A program made the position numbers and the translations under genes. From IMG/VR virus record IMGVR_UViG_3300031963_000044, positions 1 through 64,000 of that record: a stretch of DNA of 64,000 nucleotides; one strand, given 5' to 3'. The number at the start of each line of letters is the position of its first letter. The stretch's first letter is position 1. Of the stretch, positions 1 through 5,955 are shown one piece after another. The stretch is from a virus. The notes under the pieces are model-generated. The model was not told where the DNA came from, made no database searches, and saw nothing but the letters and a program-made list of their open reading frames with translations.

Positions 1-103
1 GTTGTTCTTTGGTTTTAACATCTTTATTTCGTTGTTTATCAATCTGAGCAAGTTGTTCTTGCGTGAGTTCGATGACAATTCCGTTTTCAAGCGTTGCTTT
101 CAT
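1..103 (-). CDS. Small protein, 3' end cut by window edge
   Basis: The frame starts at an ATG at 103 and runs off the left edge; 34 residues are visible, beginning MKATLENGIVIELTQEQ. The visible part ends in a charged helix (ELTQEQLAQIDKQR). I recognise no family. A host-type promoter lies 19 bases upstream, so it is probably transcribed on its own. Confidence 0.6.
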   Translation of the reverse strand, partial: MKATLENGIVIELTQEQLAQIDKQRNKDVKTKEQ

Positions 104-121
104 TTGTTGTTTTGTTTAATA

Positions 122-151
122 CAAATATACACATAAATCTTTTATCTCCAA
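122..151 (-). promoter_or_regulatory. Host-type early promoter
   Basis: On the minus strand: -33 TTG, 19-base spacer, -7 TATATTTG, ending 19 bases before the ATG at 103. This matches the Bacteroidota vegetative promoter (TTTG / TAnnTTTG). Confidence 0.65.
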
Positions 152-176
152 CGAATGTTAATAACTATTTTTAGAC

Positions 177-368
177 CTAATCATAAAATAGTTTCGCAAT
201 AGCTAAAAAGACGTGTGCAACAATTGTAGCGCCAATGGGTGATACGAGAAATAGAAGCAAATACAACGGTTCGTCCTTAGTAATCACATAATAAAGGGGC
301 GAAATCAAAACCCCAATAGTGATAATTATACCAACGACAGCAATAATTAACCCAATAATGTATTTCAT
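177..368 (-). CDS. Two-helix membrane protein
   Basis: 63 residues with two hydrophobic helices (about 3-25 and 33-58) separated by a short charged turn (TKDE). No family recognised. It starts one base after the stop of the upstream gene (370-690), so both are likely co-transcribed. Function unknown; small membrane proteins of this kind in phage early regions are often host-modifying, which is inference only. Confidence 0.6.
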   Translation of the reverse strand: MKYIIGLIIAVVGIIITIGVLISPLYYVITKDEPLYLLLFLVSPIGATIVAHVFLAIAKLFYD

Positions 369-369
369 A

Positions 370-690
370 TTAAAGATTTTTGTTTGCGTAATCCTTACCT
401 TTTTCAGTCAAGAAAAATACCTGCTCACCGTTTTCATCTTCGATGCTATCAATCATATTTTTATTCATCAATTGCTTCATTGTAGATTCAACAATTGATA
501 GTTGCATACCCTTAATAGCATCTTCCTCACTCATTACCAAATCATCACCACGTTTCCATCGCTCAAATACAACCTCACCGAATGCTTTGATTGCTGATTC
601 CTTATCAACATCATTTTCAGTCAGAAATCCACTCTCATCAAGAGATTGGACAACCTGAGCAACAAATTCATTTACTGATTGTGGATACAT
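370..690 (-). CDS. Small protein with winged-helix-like C-terminus
   Basis: 106 residues, acidic. The C-terminal half (about 65-104) has the layout of a winged helix: a helix ending in QLMNKNMI, a turn, a short strand pair around EQVFFLTEKG, then a helix. That suggests DNA or protein binding but key residues cannot be assigned. First gene of a two-gene unit with the membrane protein at 177-368; a host-type promoter (713-744) lies directly upstream. Confidence 0.65.
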   Translation of the reverse strand: MYPQSVNEFVAQVVQSLDESGFLTENDVDKESAIKAFGEVVFERWKRGDDLVMSEEDAIKGMQLSIVESTMKQLMNKNMIDSIEDENGEQVFFLTEKGKDYANKNL

Positions 691-712
691 TGGTTTTCTG
701 TTTTTGGTTTGG

Positions 713-744
713 TAAAGTTACAACAATAATTCGGAAGATGCAAA
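713..744 (-). promoter_or_regulatory. Host-type early promoter
   Basis: Minus strand: -33 TTTG, 20-base spacer, -7 TAACTTTA, 23 bases upstream of the ATG at 690. Confidence 0.65.
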
Positions 745-745
745 T

Positions 746-1096
746 TTATTTGAAGAGTTCGGGTGAACGTTTTTTCAATTCTTCAAGAAGTTTCGCATCA
801 TTTACTTTTTGTTGTACTTCTCGTTTTGCATTCATTTGCAAAACTTCATTGAGGTTTTTATCGAACGCTGGTACTTCTACATTATATGTGAATACCACCT
901 CATAACCATCCTCGTACTTCAAACGTTCTGTTGTGAAAAGAGCATCAGGATAGTTAGCGAGTACTCGCTGAACGTGTTTAAGATGTTCTTTAAGAGTTGT
1001 GGAGGTATCCACGCTTTCTTTTTGCTCACGATAGAACTTATCACCATCTTGGTAATATGAAGTATCACTATAAGAATGTGTTCCAATATATTTCAT
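746..1096 (-). CDS. Unknown protein, charged
   Basis: 116 residues, soluble, mixed alpha/beta, with a charged C-terminal helix (NAKREVQQKVNDAKLLEELKKR). No recognised family. It has its own promoter at 1117-1147 and ends just before the promoter of the next gene, as usual in this one-gene-one-promoter stretch. Confidence 0.65.
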   Translation of the reverse strand: MKYIGTHSYSDTSYYQDGDKFYREQKESVDTSTTLKEHLKHVQRVLANYPDALFTTERLKYEDGYEVVFTYNVEVPAFDKNLNEVLQMNAKREVQQKVNDAKLLEELKKRSPELFK

Positions 1097-1116
1097 ATTC
1101 GTTTGGTTTAGTGATG

Positions 1117-1147
1117 CAAAGATAGATTATTTTTTTGGTATGTGCAA
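1117..1147 (-). promoter_or_regulatory. Host-type early promoter
   Basis: Minus strand: -33 TTG, 20-base spacer, perfect -7 TATCTTTG, 21 bases upstream of the ATG at 1096. Confidence 0.7.
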
Positions 1148-1156
1148 CCACATTTG

Positions 1157-1187
1157 AAAAAAAAATGAGGTGACTGGCTACCACCTC
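1157..1187 (-). terminator. Intrinsic terminator of the structured RNA
   Basis: Minus strand: 6-bp stem GAGGTG/CACCTC with a 9-base loop, followed by an A and nine T residues. Confidence 0.85.
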
Positions 1188-1395
1188 TGTACCGTTTACC
1201 CGGTTGACGACCCACCCATCTCTTTTTATCCCACAACAGCGGATGGATGGTAGTTCCGTTGTGAGATCCGGGTCAAATCACGCTGGAGTCGAACCAGTTA
1301 CGGTTGCGTCAACAACCGAAGCACCGCTGCATTTAAGTCACTTGTTCACTTTCGCTGTTGACGCAGTATACTGATGAACAGTTAACCGTGATTGA
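1157..1395 (-). ncRNA. Structured RNA with tRNA-like domain, pseudoknot and terminator
   Basis: A stand-alone RNA unit of about 240 nt. It begins a few bases after a perfect promoter (1401-1432). The 5' domain is closed by a 7-bp stem (AATCACG with CGTGATT, 1274-1280) and contains a tRNA T-arm look-alike (CTGG TTCGACT CCAG, 1282-1296), a D-arm-like hairpin (ACTG TTCAT CAGT) and a perfect 10-bp stem (TGCGTCAACA with TGTTGACGCA). The 3' domain is closed by ACCCGG/CCGGGT (1268-1273 with 1198-1203) and holds an H-type pseudoknot: a 10-bp stem (1258-1267 with 1228-1237, one G-U) interleaved with a 9-bp stem (1242-1250 with 1212-1220, one G-U). A terminator hairpin and T-run end it. It has no long ORF and no anticodon arm, so it is neither an ordinary tRNA nor a tmRNA that I recognise. 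Confidence 0.75.
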
Positions 1396-1400
1396 GATTG

Positions 1401-1432
1401 TAAAGTTACATCATTAATCCGAGACTTGCAAA
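1401..1432 (-). promoter_or_regulatory. Promoter of the structured RNA
   Basis: Minus strand: -33 TTTG, 20-base spacer, -7 TAACTTTA. It overlaps the last codons of the endonuclease gene and points at the structured RNA, so the RNA is expressed independently of that gene. Confidence 0.75.
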
Positions 1433-2067
1433 TTTTTCTTATACTTATTTTTCAATATTCCATAAGATTTCGCCCATTTCCGTATTGCATTATCTGATAC
1501 ACCATATAATTCACCTATTTTCGTGTATGGTGTTGTTTCGATTAGCGTTTGTAATTCTTCTTTGGTTGGGCGATTTTTGACTTTACGTTTACCATATGTA
1601 TTTTTAGGGTAAATCATTCTAAAATTTGGGTTAATATCACTCGGTTTACGATAGGTGATTGTAGTTCCGGTTGGGTATTTATAGTCTTCCCACCAAATTA
1701 TATCCCTATCTTTGTAAAGAGGTAAAGTAGTTCTTACTGTCATATGTGTTAACCCAACATTGGGTATGTATGCGCACTCGTCTATATCAGGTAGATAAAT
1801 TGCATAATATTCAAAATCGTGAATCTCATATTTCTTTACTACCTCCCCGTTAGTTGTGCGAAAATTTTTCGTACAAAGAATCGCATTAACCTTATCGTAT
1901 TTAACTTGTAATCTAAACAATTTATTATTTGTCGTATCGTGACAAATTAAATCATATTGTAGATGTTCCGCGATTGGGATTGCAACTTGATACCCCTTTT
2001 TAGTTAAGTCTGCTATTACTTGTGTGACACCAATATCACCTTTGGTTTTTTCATTATTTAATCTCAT
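1414..2067 (-). CDS. PD-(D/E)XK homing-type endonuclease (I-Ssp6803I-like) with C-terminal HTH
   Basis: 217 residues. The N-terminal half has the layout of the group-I-intron-associated PD-(D/E)XK endonucleases: KGDIGVTQVIADL helix with a conserved E/D-type start, LQYDLI (metal-binding D) and LFRLQVKYD, where Q-x-K replaces the usual E-x-K as in I-Ssp6803I. Residues about 165-205 form a helix-turn-helix (YTKIGELYGVSDNAIRKWAK). That family in cyanobacteria sits in tRNA introns. Here the gene is not inside an intron but 68 bases downstream of tRNA-Arg and of an intron-containing tRNA-Leu, so it may be a free-standing nuclease that targets tRNA genes or drives spread of the cluster (inference). 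A late-type box (2083-2092) lies 15 bases upstream of the ATG. Confidence 0.75.
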   Translation of the reverse strand: MRLNNEKTKGDIGVTQVIADLTKKGYQVAIPIAEHLQYDLICHDTTNNKLFRLQVKYDKVNAILCTKNFRTTNGEVVKKYEIHDFEYYAIYLPDIDECAYIPNVGLTHMTVRTTLPLYKDRDIIWWEDYKYPTGTTITYRKPSDINPNFRMIYPKNTYGKRKVKNRPTKEELQTLIETTPYTKIGELYGVSDNAIRKWAKSYGILKNKYKKNLQVSD

Positions 2068-2082
2068 TATCGAATCTTTCCC

Positions 2083-2092
2083 TATAAATATA
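2083..2092 (-). promoter_or_regulatory. Candidate late promoter box (ATATTTAT)
   Basis: Minus strand TATATTTATA, 15 bases before the ATG of the endonuclease gene. One of about a dozen such boxes in the window at similar spacing; no -33 element is seen. Confidence 0.45.
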
Positions 2093-2134
2093 AGGAATAA
2101 TTCAAAAGTTCGATTTAGGATGAAAAAGTTTCAG

Positions 2135-2206
2135 TACCCCCACCTAGAATCGAACTAGGAACCGAAAATTAGAAGTTTTCTATTATATCCATTTAACTAT
2201 GGGGGC
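2135..2206 (-). tRNA. tRNA-Arg (anticodon TCT)
   Basis: Full cloverleaf: acceptor GCCCCCA/TGGGGGT (first pair G-U), D-arm with AATGGATA loop, anticodon stem GAAAA/TTTTC with loop CTTCTAA giving anticodon TCT, T-arm CCTAG TTCGATT CTAGG. CCA is not encoded. It lies 20 bases downstream of tRNA-Leu and shares its promoter. TCT decodes AGA, the favoured Arg codon in AT-rich phages. Confidence 0.95.
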
Positions 2207-2226
2207 AAAAGTCGAACCTAAAAATG

Positions 2227-2543
2227 TGCTCCCGGTCAGAATCGAACTGACAAGCCCGTTGGGGGCGACAGATTTTCTTACCACTTCGACTTTCGCCGCC
2301 CCAATATTGGGTTTGTGGTCTGGACTATACCATCGCCATAACTTTCGTTTTAGGCGTACCGTGTCTAGTCTCTGCACCTTCATGATTTTCATCACGCTTG
2401 GCTCAGGATTGGCAGTTAAGCGTTCCCTGAATTTACGGTATTCTACATTCACCTTTTCAAGTGATGCACTCAAATTCTAACTACCTGAAAATGAGGTAGT
2501 TAAGTCTAAAGTCTGTTGTGTTTACCAATTTCACCACGGGAGC
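2227..2543 (-). tRNA. tRNA-Leu (anticodon TAA) interrupted by a group I intron
   Basis: The 5' exon (2543 to 2509) and 3' exon (2276 to 2227) join to a complete class II tRNA: acceptor GCTCCCG/CGGGAGC, anticodon stem ACAGA/TCTGT, loop CTT-AAAA with anticodon TAA split after U34, a long variable arm (CGCCCCCAACGGGCTTG region) and T-arm TCAG TTCGATT CTGA. CCA is not encoded. The break after U34 is the same place as in the cyanobacterial and plastid tRNA-Leu(UAA) intron. Transcribed from the promoter at 2563-2594 together with tRNA-Arg. Confidence 0.93.
2277..2508 (-). other. Group I intron (232 nt, IC3-like) in tRNA-Leu
   Basis: The conserved core strings of group I introns are present in order: AAATTCAGGG (P4 5' side), GCCAATCCTGAGCCAAGC (P4/P6), GTGCAGAGACTAGAC (P7/P3) and GGTATAGTCC (P7 3' side), and the intron ends in G. 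The 5' exon ends in U; an internal GAGU (in TTTGAGTG) can pair with ACUU as P1, which would leave a hairpin (AACTACCT/AGGTAGTT) inside the P1 loop. P2 is CACTT-GAAA-AGGTG with a GNRA loop. No ORF inside. Predicted self-splicing. Confidence 0.92.
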
Positions 2544-2550
2544 ATTAAGT

Positions 2551-2570
2551 CAAAGAACATCACAAAGATA
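2551..2570 (-). repeat. 20-bp direct repeat (promoter leader), copy 1
   Basis: Identical to 2741-2760. On the minus strand it carries the -7 element TATCTTTG and the transcript start region GTTCTTTGA, so the two RNA units are driven by duplicated promoters. Confidence 0.85.
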
Positions 2571-2594
2571 CAACATCCATTTCACATTTCCAAA
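2563..2594 (-). promoter_or_regulatory. Promoter of the tRNA-Leu/tRNA-Arg unit
   Basis: Minus strand: -33 TTTG, 20-base spacer, -7 TATCTTTG; the tRNA-Leu 5' end follows 19 bases downstream. Confidence 0.8.
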
Positions 2595-2599
2595 TTAAA

Positions 2600-2734
2600 T
2601 TGTTCCGGTGACTAAAAATATTAATGGTTAGGAATATTTGCGCCAAATAACAGCATAACGCTGTGTTCCTTTGCGTCAGAACATAAATCTTGGGATTTGT
2701 AAGACCTAACGATACCCAAGCGTCACCGAAACAA
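2600..2734 (-). ncRNA. Structured RNA candidate 2 (135 nt)
   Basis: Closed by a 13-bp stem between its two ends (2722-2734 with 2600-2612). One pair is U-G when read on the minus strand but C-A on the plus strand, which supports minus-strand transcription. Inside are a CTTGGG/CCCAAG hairpin (2689-2720), an ACAGC-GTTAT-GCTGT hairpin (2650-2664) and a possible loop contact GTTAGG/CCTAAC (2704-2709 with 2627-2632). It has its own host-type promoter (2753-2782) and no ORF. I do not recognise the family. Confidence 0.65.
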
Positions 2735-2740
2735 TCTAAT

Positions 2741-2760
2741 CAAAGAACATCACAAAGATA
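2741..2760 (-). repeat. 20-bp direct repeat (promoter leader), copy 2
   Basis: Exact copy of 2551-2570; carries the -7 element of structured RNA 2. Confidence 0.85.
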
Positions 2761-2782
2761 AGCATTATTTTCATATCTCCAA
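2753..2782 (-). promoter_or_regulatory. Promoter of structured RNA 2
   Basis: Minus strand: -33 TTG, 19-base spacer, -7 TATCTTTG, 18 bases before the closing stem. Confidence 0.7.
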
Positions 2783-2801
2783 CACTTACCTGAAAATTTT
2801 C

Positions 2802-2964
2802 ATATCTGTGGGTGTGCAAGTTCATGTGGTGGGATTACGGTTTACCCACATCGCTGGTCGCAGACCATGCAGTTGTCGCTTTACAATCACACATGAACAT
2901 AGGTCGTTTACACAACCGAAGTTTCTCTTCTCCCGACCAAGGAGCGGTCTTGACCCACAGATAT
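2802..2964. ncRNA. Structured RNA candidate 3 (about 163 nt)
   Basis: Its ends form a perfect 12-bp stem (2802-2813 with 2953-2964). Inside are a perfect 9-bp pair GTTCATGTG/CACATGAAC (2819-2827 with 2888-2896), TGGTC-GCA-GACCA, GGTC-AA-GACC and GAAG-AGAAA-CTTC hairpins. Just outside, on the minus strand, it has the same GTTCTTTGA leader found in the other two RNA units, which hints at minus-strand transcription, but I see no good -7 element. ORFs that cross it look accidental. Confidence 0.5.
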
Positions 2965-3053
2965 GATATTCAAAGAACTCTTTTACTTTTCGGTGGGGGT
3001 CGGTGACGTTTTCACCGACCCTCTCCACCTACTTAACCAAACCAACCAACCAA

Positions 3054-3212
3054 TTATCCTTGTGCTTCCTCAGCTTTCCTTGCTTCTCGCTCTGCTCGTT
3101 CGCGCAACTTTTGTTGACGCTTAGAGTCAGGTTTAACAGAACCTTTGGGACGACCGCGCTTGCGCTTTGCAGTTTCCACAGACGTTACCGGTGCTTCAAG
3201 AGTTGCTTCCAT
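3054..3212 (-). CDS. AT-hook-like small basic protein A
   Basis: 52 residues. Residues 16-25 read KRKRGRPKGS, the core of an AT-hook (GRP flanked by K/R), followed by a highly basic helix KRQQKLRERAERE. This would bind the minor groove of AT-rich DNA, fitting for an AT-rich phage; the role (nucleoid, transcription or replication) is not known. A paralogue (3353-3490) lies directly upstream with the block SKRQQKLRERAER identical at protein and nearly at DNA level. Own promoter at 3252-3282. Confidence 0.75.
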   Translation of the reverse strand: MEATLEAPVTSVETAKRKRGRPKGSVKPDSKRQQKLRERAEREARKAEEAQG

Positions 3213-3251
3213 CGTTTTTCGTGTTTAAGGTTTGTGTTTCTGTTACCGATA

Positions 3252-3282
3252 CAAAGTTAACTATTCTTATTCAATTTTGCAA
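3252..3282 (-). promoter_or_regulatory. Host-type early promoter
   Basis: Minus strand: -33 TTG, 20-base spacer, -7 TAACTTTG, 40 bases upstream of the AT-hook protein A start. Confidence 0.7.
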
Positions 3283-3352
3283 GTCTTTTTTCTCTTTTTT
3301 TTCGGTGGGGGATCGGATGACCAATTTCACCCGACCCAAATACCCCACCTAC

Positions 3353-3490
3353 TTATGCTTCCACTTCAACAGTCTTATGTGCATCTCGCTCTGCTCGTTC
3401 GCGCAACTTTTGTTGACGCTTAGAGTTAGGGTTCACCGAACCTTTGGGACGACCGACTTTACGCTTCTCACTTACCACTACATTTTCCAT
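3353..3490 (-). CDS. AT-hook-like small basic protein B
   Basis: 45 residues: KRKVGRPKGSVNPNSKRQQK then LRERAERDAHKTVEVEA. Same AT-hook plus basic helix plan as protein A at 3054-3212, so the pair arose by tandem duplication. Each copy is followed by a similar hairpin region that starts TTTTCGGTGGGGG on the plus strand (2987 and 3298). Own promoter at 3530-3561. Confidence 0.75.
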   Translation of the reverse strand: MENVVVSEKRKVGRPKGSVNPNSKRQQKLRERAERDAHKTVEVEA

Positions 3491-3529
3491 GTGTACTTAG
3501 ATTTTAGTTAGACATTTAATTTACCGAGA

Positions 3530-3561
3530 CAAAATTACAACCTTCATTTGATTTATGCAAA
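3530..3561 (-). promoter_or_regulatory. Host-type early promoter
   Basis: Minus strand: -33 TTTG, 20-base spacer, -7 TAATTTTG, 40 bases upstream of AT-hook protein B. Confidence 0.7.
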
Positions 3562-3577
3562 TCTTTTTTGTTAATTT

Positions 3578-3790
3578 TTAGTTAAGACACAAAAGTTTTA
3601 CATCAATATTTGCTTGAACAGGTCCAAAGATTTCTTTGAGCATTTCCATTCCCTCCACAACATCTTCATGACGAGCAACAGCTACTTCATAAGGATTGAT
3701 TTCGTGAAATTTATGATTCAACCATTTATGCTCAGATGCACTAAAGGTGAAGGTTGCAAAGTCGTTGATTCTTGCTACGAGTTGGAACAT
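3578..3790 (-). CDS. Unknown small protein
   Basis: 70 residues starting MFQLVARINDFATFTF, alpha/beta. The longer frame that begins at 3859 would swallow the promoter at 3818-3848, so the ATG at 3790 is preferred. No family recognised. Confidence 0.65.
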   Translation of the reverse strand: MFQLVARINDFATFTFSASEHKWLNHKFHEINPYEVAVARHEDVVEGMEMLKEIFGPVQANIDVKLLCLN

Positions 3791-3817
3791 GGTTGTTGTT
3801 GTTTTGGTTTGACCCCA

Positions 3818-3848
3818 CAAAGGTATAACTATTTTCGTTACCTCCAAA
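3818..3848 (-). promoter_or_regulatory. Host-type early promoter
   Basis: Minus strand: -33 TTTG, 19-base spacer, -7 TACCTTTG, 28 bases upstream of the ATG at 3790. It decides that start. Confidence 0.7.
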
Positions 3849-3865
3849 TACCTGAGCAACTTTTT

Positions 3866-4720
3866 TTATCCCTCCACAAGTTCGCTCAATTCCCTAAAAA
3901 TTTGTCGCTCACGATTTCCATAGGTTCCGAACATCTTATTCTCCGTACTATCACCTTTACCCAAAGAGTGCGTTGTGTATCGTGTCACACCTGAGAACAA
4001 ACCCCACAAGGTATTACCCTTTTCTTTCAATTCGCGGAGCAAGTCATGTTCAAAAGTTGTGATGCGATTTCTTGTGGTTGTCGATACCGCATCAATATCC
4101 ATAAGATTAACATTATCCTTAACGTTAAACAATGTCTTGGTGACAAAATCTCGTTCCTTCGCACCAAACTCTGTTTCAAACATTCGTTTGATGGTTTCAA
4201 ACATTTTTGCTTCTTCCTTCATTGCAACCTCCATACCTTTGCATACATCATCAATTCGCAATTCCATATTCTTGGTATGCTTAATCTTATTCTCCAATGT
4301 TCTGAAGACCGAGAAAAATGTATTCTGACATGAAATGGTCAAATTGCTTGGTCCGAACGCAAGACTTGTGGATCCATCGAATGAATTAATTCCGGTGATG
4401 TATCCAACAACTTTGTCAGAACCGAGCGAAAGGTCATTCGATTTAAGTTGGATGAATACTTTTTTACCCTCACCAAATAGACCACCTGAATGAATTGGTA
4501 GACCAACTTGTGCGGAAACCCTATCCAAGAGTTCAACGAGTTGGTAATTCTGATATGCTTGATAACCTTCACCATGCACAGACAATACCTCATTATTATC
4601 CTCACGGATGAGTGCTTTGCGATCCGGAATCACGATTCCGCTTGCTGTTACCATGCTTTCTTCACGAACGGTCCAGTTAAGTCCGGTTTCGTTCAAAACT
4701 TGTTCAATTCGATTGTTCAT
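3866..4720 (-). CDS. DUF932 family phage/plasmid protein
   Basis: 284 residues. The sequence follows the DUF932 (TIGR03299 phage/plasmid-like) pattern: N-terminal NWTVREES, DRKALIREDNNEVLSVHGEGYQAYQNYQ around residue 40-65, GGLFGEGKKVFIQLK, then a central beta-rich block with TSLAFGPSNLTISCQNT. The family is common in large phages, plasmids and mobile elements; its biochemical role is not established. The ATG at 4720 is preferred over the longer frame because a promoter (4751-4781) lies in that extension. Confidence 0.8.
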   Translation of the reverse strand: MNNRIEQVLNETGLNWTVREESMVTASGIVIPDRKALIREDNNEVLSVHGEGYQAYQNYQLVELLDRVSAQVGLPIHSGGLFGEGKKVFIQLKSNDLSLGSDKVVGYITGINSFDGSTSLAFGPSNLTISCQNTFFSVFRTLENKIKHTKNMELRIDDVCKGMEVAMKEEAKMFETIKRMFETEFGAKERDFVTKTLFNVKDNVNLMDIDAVSTTTRNRITTFEHDLLRELKEKGNTLWGLFSGVTRYTTHSLGKGDSTENKMFGTYGNRERQIFRELSELVEG

Positions 4721-4750
4721 GTTTGTTCTGTGTTTTAGAGTTTGACGATG

Positions 4751-4781
4751 CAAATATACATCAATTTTGTGATTCGCGCAA
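4751..4781 (-). promoter_or_regulatory. Host-type early promoter
   Basis: Minus strand: -33 TTG, 20-base spacer, -7 TATATTTG, 31 bases upstream of the DUF932 start; it overlaps the 3' end of the upstream gene. Confidence 0.7.
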
Positions 4782-5552
4782 CTTTTTAATCTCCGAGTTA
4801 TCAACAATTTTGAAATCTTGTCGCGCAATTTTCTCAATCAAATCATCAAGATTAAATCGCATTGCTTCATCTTGTCGCCAACCATTCTTATAGAATGTCG
4901 CATGAACGGTTTTCTTGTTAACTTTATGAATAAAGATATGTTCCGTTACCGTTCCACCTTTGTATTTGAACTCAATGGTAACACCATCTGCAATAGCTGA
5001 CATAACCTTATTTCGTTGCTCTTCACGAACCCTTTGTTGAGTTTCTCGTACCAATTTATCCATCGGAGCGGAAATACTATACACTTTATTGTTCATTTCA
5101 TGGTAGACATGATATGCGCGAACAATCTGACTCTGAACTTCATCCATACGCTTTGCAATTTCCGCACAAAGCATCAAGTGAACAAAATCTTCAACATCAA
5201 ATTTTGTGGATGAAAAACGCATACTTGACATCGACATTTCAATACCTTCAATTTCCACCTTATTATTAACATAATCGCGATTCTCTTTAACATAAATGTT
5301 CAAATCACGACCCCAGTTTTTGCTATCCTTTTCTGTGATTCGCAACGTAGTAGAGTAACCGCCAAAATTCACATTAAGTCCAATGGTATCAGGTACATCA
5401 ACAAGACCTTTGAAGTAATATTCAAGATTACTATTGAGGTTCTTGATACCTACTTCATTCTCAGCATATACACTCTGAAGTTTCTCAAAAAGAAGGTCGT
5501 AAACCATCTTATCGGAATCGGTCATGTGTTCGTATGTTTTGCTCTTTTCCAT
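4761..5552 (-). CDS. Unknown protein
   Basis: 263 residues from MEKSKTYEHMTDSDK. The first 170 residues look like a mixed alpha/beta fold; the C-terminal part has a predicted helix rich in charged residues (RETQQRVREEQRNKV) and a small beta domain (TIEFKYKGGTVTEHIFIHK). No recognised family. The frame extends 8 codons upstream but the common pre-ATG context here (TGGTTTTGTT-like) favours 5552. A -7-like TATATTTG sits at 5574-5581 but without a clear -33 element. Confidence 0.65.
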   Translation of the reverse strand: MEKSKTYEHMTDSDKMVYDLLFEKLQSVYAENEVGIKNLNSNLEYYFKGLVDVPDTIGLNVNFGGYSTTLRITEKDSKNWGRDLNIYVKENRDYVNNKVEIEGIEMSMSSMRFSSTKFDVEDFVHLMLCAEIAKRMDEVQSQIVRAYHVYHEMNNKVYSISAPMDKLVRETQQRVREEQRNKVMSAIADGVTIEFKYKGGTVTEHIFIHKVNKKTVHATFYKNGWRQDEAMRFNLDDLIEKIARQDFKIVDNSEIKKLRESQN

Positions 5553-5609
5553 TGTTGTTTTGGTTTGACGATGCAAATATATGTATAATTCCGTTACCTT
5601 TTACGATTG

Positions 5610-5888
5610 TTAATAACTAATTATGAATTTTTGGGGGTGTTTCTTCGCGCAAGAGTTACCAATATTAAAACAACCTTGACTTTTAGCACCAGTCAATACT
5701 TCACAATTTTCATCTGTAACATCATTTGATACAATCAACCAATCTTCATTCATGTGAACCATTTTGGTTTCACCGGGTTTCATCGGAAGATAACAACAAA
5801 TGCAATAATTCCCATCACCTTCACCATATTTCTTACGATTTTTATCCTTAGCGGGAGAGACATACAAAGGGTGCGTGTATTGATTCAT
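5610..5888 (-). CDS. Small Cys/His-rich, probably zinc-binding protein
   Basis: 92 residues with CICC at about 29-32, and a second cluster C-x7-8-C-x5-C in ENCEVLTGAKSQGCFNIGNSC, ending in AKKH. The spacing suggests one structural zinc site. No named family recognised. Own promoter at 5912-5943. Confidence 0.65.
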   Translation of the reverse strand: MNQYTHPLYVSPAKDKNRKKYGEGDGNYCICCYLPMKPGETKMVHMNEDWLIVSNDVTDENCEVLTGAKSQGCFNIGNSCAKKHPQKFIISY

Positions 5889-5911
5889 TGTTACTTTGGT
5901 TTTGATTAATG

Positions 5912-5943
5912 CAAAGGTATAATGAAAATTCTAATTCTGCAAA
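5912..5943 (-). promoter_or_regulatory. Host-type early promoter
   Basis: Minus strand: -33 TTTG, 20-base spacer, -7 TACCTTTG, 24 bases upstream of the ATG at 5888. Confidence 0.75.
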
Positions 5944-5955
5944 TTTTATTACCCC

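Noticed and set aside
1368-1390. Hammerhead ribozyme (CTGATGA on the plus strand)
   Set aside because: The required GAAA and stem arrangement are absent; the site lies in the antisense strand of the structured RNA.
1157-1395. tmRNA
   Set aside because: The T-arm and acceptor-like stem recall tmRNA, but there is no tag reading frame ending in a LAA-type degron and the domain order differs.
2183-2480. Open frames on both strands across 2183-2480
   Set aside because: They run through tRNA-Leu exons and the group I intron; intron core and tRNA features explain the sequence.
2812-3028. Open frames across structured RNA candidate 3
   Set aside because: No promoter fits them, and the long inverted repeats explain the stretch better.
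5574-5605. Host-type promoter for 4761-5552
   Set aside because: The -7 TATATTTG is present but no TTG or TTTG at 19-21 bases; not listed as a promoter.
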